This document shows positions 7,939 to 15,290 of a stretch of DNA of 40,654 nt, in pieces. Source of the DNA: CAZEVY01 sp964515555 (lineage in GTDB: Bacteria; Acidobacteriota; Terriglobia; Bryobacterales; Bryobacteraceae); contig CAZEVY010000040.1 of assembly GCA_964515555.1 (NCBI GenBank), positions 1 to 40,654 on the forward strand. Reading direction: 5' to 3'. The notes under the pieces were generated by a model. The model searched no databases, was not told where the DNA came from, and saw nothing but the letters and a program-made list of their open reading frames with translations. The translations under genes were made by a program, and so were the position numbers. Position 1 is the first letter of the stretch, and each line of letters opens with the position of its first letter.

Positions 7939-8533
7939 CGGGGTCCTGAGACCAGCTTCGGTGTTGGACGAGGCCGCGCTCATTCGCGCGGCTCAAAAGG
8001 GTGACCAGGACGCATTCGAGCAACTGGTTCACGCCTACGACCGGAATGTTCTGCGCCTGGCCATGAACCTGGTTCGCTCGCCCGAGGACGCGAGCGATAT
8101 CTATCAGGAGGCCTTTTTGCGCGTGTATAAGAACTTGGACAGCTTCCGGTTCGATTGCAGTTTTCACACCTGGCTCTACCGGATCGTGACGAACCTCTGT
8201 CTGGACCACCTGCGGAAGCGCAAGGTACGCAAGGAGGAGCCGGCCGCGCTGGAGACCCCCGAGGGCGAGCGCGACCGCATGGCCTCGGTCGCCGAGACCA
8301 GCGCCGAAGGGAATCCGGAGCGGCGCACCTCCAGCCGCCAGTTGGCCGACCGCATTCGCGCGGTTCTCGACGAGCTGACGCCGCGCGAACGCACGGTCTT
8401 CGAGCTGCGGCATTACGAGGGCCTGCGGCTGCGGGCGATCGGCGACGCGCTCGGCACCACCGAAGAGGCCGCCAAGAACTGTCTGTTTCGCGCCACGCAG
8501 AAGATGCGTGCGGCGCTGGGAGATTTCGTATGA
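7934..8533 (+). CDS. ECF (RpoE-type) RNA polymerase sigma factor
   Basis: 199 residues from the ATG. Region 2 carries the typical run 'LIRAAQKGDQDAFEQLV', 'DIYQEAFLRVYKNL' and 'FHTWLYRIVTNLCLDHLRKR' for -10 recognition and core binding. Region 4 carries 'LTPRERTVFELRHYEGLRL' and a helix-turn-helix ending 'TTEEAAKNCLFRATQKMR' for -35 recognition. Starts are ambiguous: an upstream GTG (7907), ATG 7934 (AAGG five bases upstream) and GTG 7961, which would leave the usual short N-terminus of the family. The stop overlaps the anti-sigma start (ATGA), so the two are translationally coupled. It probably directs transcription of an envelope-stress-like regulon that may include its own operon. Confidence 0.92.
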   Translation: MAGVLRPASVLDEAALIRAAQKGDQDAFEQLVHAYDRNVLRLAMNLVRSPEDASDIYQEAFLRVYKNLDSFRFDCSFHTWLYRIVTNLCLDHLRKRKVRKEEPAALETPEGERDRMASVAETSAEGNPERRTSSRQLADRIRAVLDELTPRERTVFELRHYEGLRLRAIGDALGTTEEAAKNCLFRATQKMRAALGDFV

Positions 8534-9447
8534 ACTGCGATACGGTGCGCACACGCCTTTCCCTGTTTCTTTACGGGGAGCTGTCGTTCGACGAGGAGGA
8601 GCAGGTCGAGCAACACGTCGCGGGATGCGCGGAGTGCCGTCGCGAACTGGAGGCCGAGAAGTCCATGCATGCGGCCCTGGACGCGCGTCGCGCCGATCCG
8701 CCGCCGGCGCTGCTGGCTCAATGCCGGTCGCGGCTGTGGGCGCAGTTGGACGCCGAGCCGTCGCGGCCCGCCGCGCCGGGGTGGCGGGAGCGGGTCTCGG
8801 CGCTGTTCACGATCCGGTCGGTGTGGCTGCGGCCTGCCGGCGCCATGGCGCTGGTGGCGGTGGGATTCTTCGGCGCTCGTTTCAGCGGACTGTCGGGCGA
8901 AGCGCCCTTCAGCGGCGCCCGGCGCGACAACGGCGTGGTGGCGTCGCGCGTGCGGTACCTGGAGCCGGACGAGGGCGGACGCGTCCGCATCGGACTCGAG
9001 GAAACGCGGCAGCGCGTCGTCAGCGGAACCATCGACGACCAGCGCATCCGCGACCTGCTGATGGCCGCCACGCGCGACCCCAACGATCCCGGACTGCGCG
9101 TCGAATCGGTCGACCTGCTGAGAAGCAAGTCGGCCACCACCGACGTGCGCGCCGCGCTGCTGCACGTGCTTCAGCACGATTCCAACGCCGGCGTGCGCCT
9201 CAAGGCGCTGGAGGGGATCAAGCACTTCGCTGCCGATCCGGAAGTGCGCGCGGCTCTGGCCCAGGTGCTTCTGGCCGACGACAACCCCGGCGTGCGCACG
9301 CAGGTGATCGACCTGCTGGTGACGCGCAGCGATCACGCGCTCGTCGGCACCTTGCAGGAGTTGCTCCGCAAGGAGGACAACGACTACATCCGCCTGCGCA
9401 CGCAGCGGGCGTTGCAGGCGATGAAGGCTTCCGTCGAGACGTTCTAG
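8530..9447 (+). CDS. Membrane anti-sigma factor with zinc-binding domain and HEAT repeats
   Basis: 305 residues. The N-terminal zinc-binding anti-sigma motif is clear: 'EQHVAGCAEC', with His29, Cys33 and Cys36. This domain normally wraps the ECF sigma factor encoded just upstream and keeps it inactive. One membrane segment follows (~99-117, 'VWLRPAGAMALVAVGFFGAR'). The C-terminal part (~170-300), predicted outside the cytoplasm, has helical HEAT-type repeats: 'DVRAALLHVLQHDSNAGVRL', 'EVRAALAQVLLADDNPGVRT', 'LQELLRKEDNDYIRLRTQRA'. A HEAT sensor arm on an anti-sigma factor would offer a protein-binding surface. The gene overlaps the sigma gene by 4 bp and touches the DUF4097 gene (TAG then ATG, no spacer). 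Confidence 0.88.
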   Translation: MNCDTVRTRLSLFLYGELSFDEEEQVEQHVAGCAECRRELEAEKSMHAALDARRADPPPALLAQCRSRLWAQLDAEPSRPAAPGWRERVSALFTIRSVWLRPAGAMALVAVGFFGARFSGLSGEAPFSGARRDNGVVASRVRYLEPDEGGRVRIGLEETRQRVVSGTIDDQRIRDLLMAATRDPNDPGLRVESVDLLRSKSATTDVRAALLHVLQHDSNAGVRLKALEGIKHFAADPEVRAALAQVLLADDNPGVRTQVIDLLVTRSDHALVGTLQELLRKEDNDYIRLRTQRALQAMKASVETF

Positions 9448-10851
9448 ATGTTTCTGTTGAGCATTGCCCGTAAGTTGAAAAGAATGATTTGGCCGCAGAT
9501 GAACGCAGATAAACGCAGATCGAACAATGCCCCACAATCTTATCCGCGTTCGTCTGCGTTCATCTGCGGCCATCAAATCCGGCCGTTCCCCTGCGGCCAT
9601 CAAATTCCCCCGCCGATGCACGCCGATCAGCGCAGATCGGACAATGCCCCACAATCTTATCCGCGTTCATCTGCGTTCATCTGCGGCCATATTGTCTTAC
9701 TCCTCACCGCCGCCGCGGCCTGCTTCGCACAGAGCGGCGACGGCCTCCGCCGCGAGGGACATTACTGGGTCGAGACCGTTACCGGCGCCCTCGATCTGGA
9801 CGCCGCCAGCCGGCTGCGCGTCGTGGGACGCGGGGCGGTGACGGTTCGCGGCGACGCCTCGGCGGGCGCCATCACCTACACGCTGAGGAAGCGCGTCGCG
9901 GTTTCGAGCCGTGCGGATGCGCGGCGCATGCTCGATCAGATTCGCATTGAGCCGTCGGTGAAAGGCTCCTGGGCGCTGGTGTCGGTCGAGGCGCCGGCGC
10001 GGCCCCGGTACGCGCCCGAGCTGGAGATCGTGGCGCCGCGGGCGATGACGAGCGTCGTCGTCGAATCCGGCCTCGGCGGGCTGACGTTTTCGCATCTGGA
10101 TGGAGAAGTCCAGGCCGAGACCGGCGGCGGTCGCATCCAGGCGGATCACGTCGGCGGCATGTTGATCGCGCGCACCGGCGGCGGCGAAGTCACGCTGGGA
10201 CGTATCGGCGGCACGGTGCGCTGTGTCACCGGAGGCGGAAATATCCGGGTCGCTCGCGCGGGCGGCGAGGCGGTCGTCGAAACGGCCGGCGGCGAGATCG
10301 TCGTCGAGGAAGCCGTGGGAAGGCTGCGCGCGGTGACTGGCGGCGGAAACATCTACGTCACTCGCGCCGGGGCGGCCGTGAATGCGCGCACCGCCGCCGG
10401 GCTGATCTCGGTGCAGGAGGCCGCGGGCGCCGTGGAGGCAGAGACCGACGGCGGTCCCATCCGCGTGGGCTCGGCCAAGGACGTCCGCTGCGAGTCGGCC
10501 GCCGGCATGATCGCGCTGCGCGGCGTCTCGGGCCGCCTGCGCGCGCTGACCTCGATGGGAACCATCCGCGCCGAGCTGCCGGCGGGCGTGCGCCTGCAGG
10601 ACTCGATGCTCTCCACCGACGCCGGTGACGTAATCGTACTGATCCCGTCTAATCTGGCGGTAACCATCCGGGCGATCAACGAGTCGGCGGGAAGGCTGAC
10701 GAGGATCGTCTCGGATTTCGTCGAGATTCGTCCCGGGCCGGGGCCCGGCGCGCGCGCGCCCGAGATCGCCGAAGGAACGCTGAACGGCGGCGGGCCGGTG
10801 CTGCGAATCGCCGCCTCGAACGGAACGATTTATCTGCGGCGCACAAGGTAA
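9448..10851 (+). CDS. Exported DUF4097-type beta-helix protein with repeat-derived N-terminus
   Basis: 467 residues by the start adjoining the anti-sigma stop. From ~82 there is a signal-peptide-like run 'IVLLLTAAAACFAQ' that has no start codon of its own. Residues ~95-460 form repeated short beta strands with Gly pairs ('ETGGGRIQADHVGG', 'RTGGGEVTLGRIGG', 'VTGGGNIRVARAGG', 'VTGGGNIYVTRAG'), the DUF4097 beta-helix pattern seen in genes next to ECF sigma systems. Residues ~14-81 are the translation of two palindromic repeats at 9491-9690, which stay open in frame. So the original signal peptide was either split by the repeat, or real translation starts elsewhere. Function is unknown; envelope association is likely. 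Confidence 0.75.
   Translation: MFLLSIARKLKRMIWPQMNADKRRSNNAPQSYPRSSAFICGHQIRPFPCGHQIPPPMHADQRRSDNAPQSYPRSSAFICGHIVLLLTAAAACFAQSGDGLRREGHYWVETVTGALDLDAASRLRVVGRGAVTVRGDASAGAITYTLRKRVAVSSRADARRMLDQIRIEPSVKGSWALVSVEAPARPRYAPELEIVAPRAMTSVVVESGLGGLTFSHLDGEVQAETGGGRIQADHVGGMLIARTGGGEVTLGRIGGTVRCVTGGGNIRVARAGGEAVVETAGGEIVVEEAVGRLRAVTGGGNIYVTRAGAAVNARTAAGLISVQEAAGAVEAETDGGPIRVGSAKDVRCESAAGMIALRGVSGRLRALTSMGTIRAELPAGVRLQDSMLSTDAGDVIVLIPSNLAVTIRAINESAGRLTRIVSDFVEIRPGPGPGARAPEIAEGTLNGGGPVLRIAASNGTIYLRRTR
9491..9571. repeat. Palindromic interspersed repeat, copy 1
   Basis: Left arm 9491-9520 (GGCCGCAGATGAACGCAGAT...) and right arm 9542-9571 (...TGCGTTCATCTGCGGCC) are inverted copies matching at about 27 of 30 positions, around a 21-base loop. 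Each arm is built from a tandem 10-mer (GAACGCAGAT and its complement). Such AACGCAGAT-type palindromes are dispersed in many bacterial genomes, a known pattern; their mechanism here is unknown. Confidence 0.85.
9612..9690. repeat. Palindromic interspersed repeat, copy 2
   Basis: The right part (9633-9690) repeats 9517-9574 almost exactly: the loop GACAATGCCCCACAATCTTA differs at one base, and the right arm at one or two. The left arm (9612-9636) is decayed but still complementary. The two copies are about 116 bp apart, consistent with tandem duplication or a double insertion. Both lie inside the DUF4097 reading frame and keep it open. Confidence 0.8.
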
Positions 10852-10873
10852 TTCTTTACAGGAGTCTCGGATT

Positions 10874-11749
10874 ATGATGAAAAAGGCATTGACCATTACC
10901 GCGGCGCTGGGCGCCGCATCGCTCGCCCTGGTCGGGCAGCCCGCCTTCGCCCCGGAGCCCTTCGAACCCCAGCAGGGGCAGCAGGCGCAGACCTTCGAGC
11001 TGCTCACCGGGGGCGGCTCGCGCAGCTTCCTGGGCGTCAACGTCGCCGAGATCAGCTCCGAGCGCGCCCGGGAGCTCAAGCTCAAGGAGGAGCGCGGCGT
11101 CGAGATCACCAGCGTGCAGACCGACACGGCCGCCGAGAAGGCCGGTCTTCTGAAGGGCGACGTGGTGCTCGAATATCAGGGCCAGCGCGTCGAGGGCATC
11201 GAGCAGTTCCAGCGCCTGGTGCGCGAGACCCCGGTCGGCCGGCAGGTGAAGCTGCTGGTCAGCCGCGGCGGCGCCAACCAGACCATCGCCGCCACCATCG
11301 GCCAGAAGAAGGGGCTCACGGTCGCGCAGGGCTTCAAGGTGCCGCGCATCGAGACGCCCGAGGTCTGGATTCCCGACATGCCGCGCGCGTTCACCATGTA
11401 TCGCAGCTCGCAGTTGGGCATCGAGGCCGAATCGCTGGACGCGCAGTTGGCGACGTTTTTCGGCGTGAAGGAAGGCGTGCTGGTGCGCTCGGTGACCAAG
11501 GGCTCGGCCGCTGAGAAGGCCGGCCTGAAGGCGGGCGATGTGATTACCAAGGTGGAGAAGACCGACGTGTCGACGCCGCGCGAGGTGTCGACCGCCGTGC
11601 GCCGTCTCGCCAAGGAGAAGAGCGTTCCGCTGACGGTGGTGCGCGAGAAGAAGGAGATCACCCTCGCGGTCGCCTTCGAGGACGAGGAGAATCGCGCGGC
11701 TCCGAGGCCGGGGCGTCTCGCGATTAACTTCCAGGACTTGGAATTCTGA
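10874..11749 (+). CDS. Exported protein with two PDZ domains
   Basis: 291 residues, start fixed by a ribosome site (CAGGAG, 10859-10864) and the signal peptide 'KKALTITAALGAASLALVGQ' (A-F-A cleavage near 26). Two PDZ domains: ~50-145 ('FLGVNVAEISSERARELKLK ... GLLKGDVVLEYQGQRV') and ~185-275 ('VTKGSAAEKAGLKAGDVITK'). There is no serine-protease domain, so unlike DegP/HtrA it can only bind peptides, possibly exposed C-termini of misfolded envelope proteins. It is the fourth gene after the sigma, anti-sigma and DUF4097 genes, 22 bp downstream of the last, which suggests a role as sensor or effector of that envelope-stress system. Its 3' end overlaps the convergent glycosyltransferase by 26 bp. 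Confidence 0.88.
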   Translation: MMKKALTITAALGAASLALVGQPAFAPEPFEPQQGQQAQTFELLTGGGSRSFLGVNVAEISSERARELKLKEERGVEITSVQTDTAAEKAGLLKGDVVLEYQGQRVEGIEQFQRLVRETPVGRQVKLLVSRGGANQTIAATIGQKKGLTVAQGFKVPRIETPEVWIPDMPRAFTMYRSSQLGIEAESLDAQLATFFGVKEGVLVRSVTKGSAAEKAGLKAGDVITKVEKTDVSTPREVSTAVRRLAKEKSVPLTVVREKKEITLAVAFEDEENRAAPRPGRLAINFQDLEF

Positions 11750-12620
11750 AAACCGCTTCCACGTACCCGGCCGACTCGCCCATCTGCCGCGCCGCGTACC
11801 CGCACGCTACCACCGGAAGCACCCACAGAAAGCGGCCCATCCGCCGCGCCGCCCCGGAGAACCGCAGCGCGCGGCCCAACATCACCAGTACGATCGCCGG
11901 AGCCGCTGCCGCCATCAGCGCCGTGCGCGCGCGGCCCCAGCCTTCGAGGCCCGGCCGCGTCGCGCCGAACTCGCGCCCCCGGCGGTAGCGCTCGGCGAGA
12001 AACTCGCGCCACGTCACCGGATGGTCGTGCCGGACGATCGCCGAGGGCACGAACCACGCCGCCGCACCCGCGTCGCGAGCGCGATGCGACAGCAGCGTGT
12101 CGCCGAACAGGAAGTCGCGAAACGGCCCCACCCGCTCGAAGAGTTCCCGCGAGTAACTCACGTTGGCCGACGGCAGCTCCGGCCGCTCGCCCGGCTCGCC
12201 GCCCGGGAGCCACCAGGCGTACTTGCACACGTGCACGCCGGCGGCGAACCATCCGCCGCGCAGATCCTCCACCGCCCCGCCCACCAGCGGCTTCCCGCGC
12301 CGCTGTTCGGCCACCAGCCCGGCGAGCCACTCCGGGTGCATGCGGCAGTCCGGATCGCTGAACGCGAAGATCGCGCCGCGCGCCAGCGTGACGCCCAGGT
12401 TGCGCGCCGCGTGCGGCAGCAGCCGCCGCTCGGTGCGCCGGAACACGACCTCGGGAAAATGTTCGCGCACCAGTCGCTCGGTCTCCGGCCCCGGCGACGA
12501 ATCGACCAGGATGGTCTCGAAGTCGCGGAAAGTCTGCGCGCGCAGCGATTCCAGACAGGCCGCCACCGTCCGGTGCGAATTCCATCCCGGCAGAATCACC
12601 GAGACCAGCGGATCAGACAT
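11724..12620 (-). CDS. Family 2 glycosyltransferase
   Basis: 298 residues. The N-terminus 'VSVILPGWNSHRTVAACLES' and 'LRAQTFRDFETILVDSSPG' are the GT-A nucleotide-sugar binding fold; 'FSDPDCRMHPEWL' holds the acidic metal/UDP site. The C-terminal quarter has hydrophobic segments (~225-275) that may anchor it at the membrane. It would transfer a sugar from a nucleotide donor to a lipid or glycan acceptor; donor and acceptor cannot be read from sequence. The start ATG overlaps the end of the next upstream glycosyltransferase by 8 bp, and the 3' end overlaps the PDZ gene on the other strand. Confidence 0.9.
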   Translation of the reverse strand: MSDPLVSVILPGWNSHRTVAACLESLRAQTFRDFETILVDSSPGPETERLVREHFPEVVFRRTERRLLPHAARNLGVTLARGAIFAFSDPDCRMHPEWLAGLVAEQRRGKPLVGGAVEDLRGGWFAAGVHVCKYAWWLPGGEPGERPELPSANVSYSRELFERVGPFRDFLFGDTLLSHRARDAGAAAWFVPSAIVRHDHPVTWREFLAERYRRGREFGATRPGLEGWGRARTALMAAAAPAIVLVMLGRALRFSGAARRMGRFLWVLPVVACGYAARQMGESAGYVEAVFRIPSPGS

Positions 12621-13545
12621 CGCGCCGCACGGCCAGCTCGCGCGCGCGAAACTCCTCGCGGCTGCCGCCGAATCCGAACTGGTACCCGGCCGCCTCGCCC
12701 ATCGCGCACCAGCAGTAGATCGGAACGATGGCCGGCAGCCCGGCGGCGAAAGTTCCCCACAACGCCGGCCGGCGCCGCAAGGCCCACGCGAGTCGCGCCA
12801 GGAACAGCGCCGGCGCCGCCGGCATGGCCGCGGCCCAGAACGCACGCTGCACCGCGCCCCAGTTCCCCTGCGCCGCGCGCGACGCTCCCAGCACCCGCTT
12901 GTTGGCCGAGTTCGCCAGGCACGCGTCGGCCAGCGTGCTCCAGCTTTCATGCGCGACGGTGGCCTCCGGCGCGACGTGAATCTCGTGCCCGGCCTCCTGC
13001 AAGGCGCGATGAATCAGGAACTCGACCTCGAAGCGCGCGTCGCCCGCCGACGCCGCCTTCAGAAGCAGCTCGCGCCGGTAGGCCGCGTTGGTCGACGACG
13101 ATACCCGCACCGCGCCGCCCGGATGCGGCTTCATCCAATGACCGTACTCGGCCATCAGGATGGATCGCCCGATCCAGTTGTCCGCTCCGGCGGTGGTGAA
13201 CGTGTAGTTGACCGCGCCCACGCGCGGATTCCCGAACGCCTTCAGAATCGAGGCGGCCCATTGCGGCTCGGCGTAACAGTGGTCTTCGATGAAGGCCACC
13301 AGCGGCGCGCGCGACTGGCGCAGAATCTCGCCCTGTCCATCGCAGTAGAGCGGCAGATCGGGCCGGTGCACGTAGCGCACGCGCGGATGGTCCGCTCCCG
13401 AGAAGGTCCGCGACTCCGCGCTCACGTCGACGATCACGATCTCCATCGATTCGATGGCCGTCTGCGCGGCCAGATGCGCGAGACTCCGCTCGGCGCGGCT
13501 CCGCATTTCCCCGGCGATCAGCCCGGCGGTGAGGGCCGGAATCAT
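12613..13545 (-). CDS. Family 2 glycosyltransferase
   Basis: 310 residues. The GT-A fold is shown by 'IVIVDVSAESRTF', 'GQGEILRQSRAPLVAFIEDH' (acidic site EDH in place of the usual DXD), 'GAVNYTF' and the acceptor-site-like 'EVEFLIHRALQEAGHEI'. Hydrophobic segments near 235-290 suggest membrane attachment. It differs from its neighbour in sequence, so the pair probably adds different residues to the same glycan. The start is preceded by a G-rich run (about 11 bases upstream) acting as a poor ribosome site, and by the parS palindrome 39 bp further up. Confidence 0.87.
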   Translation of the reverse strand: MIPALTAGLIAGEMRSRAERSLAHLAAQTAIESMEIVIVDVSAESRTFSGADHPRVRYVHRPDLPLYCDGQGEILRQSRAPLVAFIEDHCYAEPQWAASILKAFGNPRVGAVNYTFTTAGADNWIGRSILMAEYGHWMKPHPGGAVRVSSSTNAAYRRELLLKAASAGDARFEVEFLIHRALQEAGHEIHVAPEATVAHESWSTLADACLANSANKRVLGASRAAQGNWGAVQRAFWAAAMPAAPALFLARLAWALRRRPALWGTFAAGLPAIVPIYCWCAMGEAAGYQFGFGGSREEFRARELAVRRDV

Positions 13546-13584
13546 CGAAAAGTCGCCCCCCTCGTTTTCGCCTTTTGTTTGAAA

Positions 13585-13600
13585 TGTTCCACGTGGAACA
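13585..13600. promoter_or_regulatory. parS-type centromere site (ParB binding)
   Basis: TGTTCCACGTGGAACA is a perfect 16-bp palindrome (18 bp with flanking A/T, 13584-13601). It matches the well-known bacterial chromosomal parS consensus, which in several genera is identical at all 16 positions. ParB would bind it and spread to organise origin segregation. It lies in the only intergenic gap of the local minus-strand cluster. Its presence suggests, but does not prove, that the window lies in the origin-proximal part of the chromosome. Only one full copy was found in the window. Confidence 0.85.
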
Positions 13601-13607
13601 TCGCGGA

Positions 13608-14393
13608 CTACGGTGTCCTCCCCACCGCAAGAATATGAAAACTAAGCCCGATCAACTCGGGCTCGCGCTCGACGCGCCGCACCAGGTCGAGCAGGCGCGC
13701 GCGCTTCGCTTCGTCCGCCCAGCGCTCCTCGAAGTCGCGCGCCAGCCACCCCGGTCCCTCGATGGCAAGCAGCTCGACGCGCTCGAATCCCGCCTCGCGC
13801 AGCTCATCCGCCAGCTCGCCGGGCGGATGAAAATACGCCGTCGTGAAGAACTCGTCGCGCGCGGTGGGATTCAGGTGGCAGCCGTCGGCGAGGTCGCGGT
13901 CCACCATGGGCGCGAAGTCCGCATCGTCGAGCAGGTTCTCGTAGAGACCCGCGAGCAGCGACGCCCAGCGGCTGATGCCGGCGGCGAAGACGACGCCTCC
14001 GCTTCGGAGAACGCGGCGCGCTTCGCGCAGCGCGCGCAGCCGGTCATCGCGATCCTGCAGATGATAGAGCGGCCCGAGCAGCAGCACGGCGTCGGCCGAC
14101 GCGTCCGCGCGTGCGAGCGAACGCGCGTCGCCGGTCTCGGCGCTCGCGATGCCGCCCAGTTCGCGCGCCGTCTCGACGTGCTTCGGCGTCAGGTCGATCA
14201 GGTGAACTTCGTGGCCGAGCCCCGCCAGCCATCGCGCGTAGATCCCGGTGCCGCCGCCGACGTCGAGGATCGACGCGGGCGCCTTGGGGAGATAGCGCGC
14301 GACGATCTCCCCGGTGCGCGCCCTCTCAAGCTTGCCGAACAGTTGCTCCAGGCGCTGGTCTTCGCGGACTCGCGTGTAGTGCTCGACAATCAC
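13608..14393 (-). CDS. SAM-dependent methyltransferase (class I)
   Basis: 261 residues from a GTG that overlaps the upstream isomerase stop (GTGA). Motif I 'ILDVGGGTGIYARWLA' binds S-adenosylmethionine; 'VHLIDLTPKHVETA' is the acidic post-I loop, and 'DAVLLLGPLYHLQDRDDRL' and 'LREARRVLRSGGVVFAAG' are the later Rossmann strands. The C-terminal third is variable and would bind the substrate, which is unknown. The overlap with the sugar isomerase and position before two glycosyltransferases hint at small-molecule or sugar methylation; this is inference. Confidence 0.88.
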   Translation of the reverse strand: MIVEHYTRVREDQRLEQLFGKLERARTGEIVARYLPKAPASILDVGGGTGIYARWLAGLGHEVHLIDLTPKHVETARELGGIASAETGDARSLARADASADAVLLLGPLYHLQDRDDRLRALREARRVLRSGGVVFAAGISRWASLLAGLYENLLDDADFAPMVDRDLADGCHLNPTARDEFFTTAYFHPPGELADELREAGFERVELLAIEGPGWLARDFEERWADEAKRARLLDLVRRVEREPELIGLSFHILAVGRTP

Positions 14394-15265
14394 GCCGAAT
14401 ACTTGCGCGCGATTCCGTTCAGCTTCTTCATCAGCACCGGGACCGCGGCCGCGGGGTTCTCGCGCGCCTCGTATTCGAGCGCCAGGTAGCCCTTGTAGCC
14501 GGCGCGCGCCAGCATAGCGGCGATGCGGTCCCAATCGGAGTCGACGCGCTGGCCCTTCTCGTCGCGAATCTCGGACTTCACCTGGACGTTGGCGGCGTGC
14601 GGCACCAGCATCTCCACCTGGCGGTAGGCATCGATGGTGAAGTTGCCGGTATCCATGTTCACCGCCACCCAGGGCGAGCCGACGCGCTGCACGATATCGA
14701 GGATGCGCTCGGCGCGCGCGGTGATGCCGCCGTGATTCTCCAGGCCGAGAATCACGCCCTTGGCTCCGGCGTAATCGGCGGCGCGCTTGAGAATCTCGAC
14801 CACCCATCCGGCGGCGGTGTCTTCGCTCTCGCCCTTCGGCACGGTGCCGCCGAAGACGCGAATGTGGCCCGCGCCGAGCTTGTGCGCCACGTCGACCCAC
14901 TTGCGCACGTCGGCGATTTCCTTATCGCGCAGCTCGGGCGTGGCGCGGCACATCTCGGTGCGCACCGAGATGCTGTAGAGCTCCACGCCGTGACGAAAGG
15001 CGAGGCCGCGCAGCGGTATCAGGAAGCTGTCCTCGGTGGAGGGGAACCAGTAGACGGTGAGGTCGAGCCCGTCGGTTTCGGTTTCGACGGCGAGACGCAC
15101 GAGGTCGTCGTAGGTCATCGTCTTTTTGCCGAGCGCGTCGCGGAACGAGTAGGCGCAGATGGCGGTGCGCAGCCGGGCTTTCTTCTCGACGCCGGCGGCG
15201 AGCGCGGCGGCGCCGCCCGCCAACGCGGCGGCGGGGAACAACGTCAGGAGATCGCGGCGATTCAT
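14390..15265 (-). CDS. Tat-exported sugar phosphate isomerase/epimerase-like protein
   Basis: 291 residues from the ATG at 15265, chosen because GGAGGT lies just upstream (15275-15270); a GTG two codons earlier is less likely. The N-terminus 'MNRRDLLTLFPAAALAGGAA' is a short Tat-like signal (RR followed by a hydrophobic run). The rest is a xylose-isomerase-like TIM barrel of the AP-endonuclease-2 fold. Probable metal ligands are in 'LGLENHGG', 'VNMDTGNF' and 'LALEYE'. Secreted members of this family are numerous in Acidobacteriota; their substrates are mostly unassigned. A gap of 25 bp separates it from the esterase gene, so both are probably in one operon. Confidence 0.88.
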   Translation of the reverse strand: MNRRDLLTLFPAAALAGGAAALAAGVEKKARLRTAICAYSFRDALGKKTMTYDDLVRLAVETETDGLDLTVYWFPSTEDSFLIPLRGLAFRHGVELYSISVRTEMCRATPELRDKEIADVRKWVDVAHKLGAGHIRVFGGTVPKGESEDTAAGWVVEILKRAADYAGAKGVILGLENHGGITARAERILDIVQRVGSPWVAVNMDTGNFTIDAYRQVEMLVPHAANVQVKSEIRDEKGQRVDSDWDRIAAMLARAGYKGYLALEYEARENPAAAVPVLMKKLNGIARKYSA

Positions 15266-15290
15266 GGACACCTCCGGGTGAAAACCACCT

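Noticed and set aside
9491..9690. CRISPR-like tandem repeats.
   Set aside because: Only two units, each an internal palindrome of 10-mers, without regular unique spacers or cas genes.
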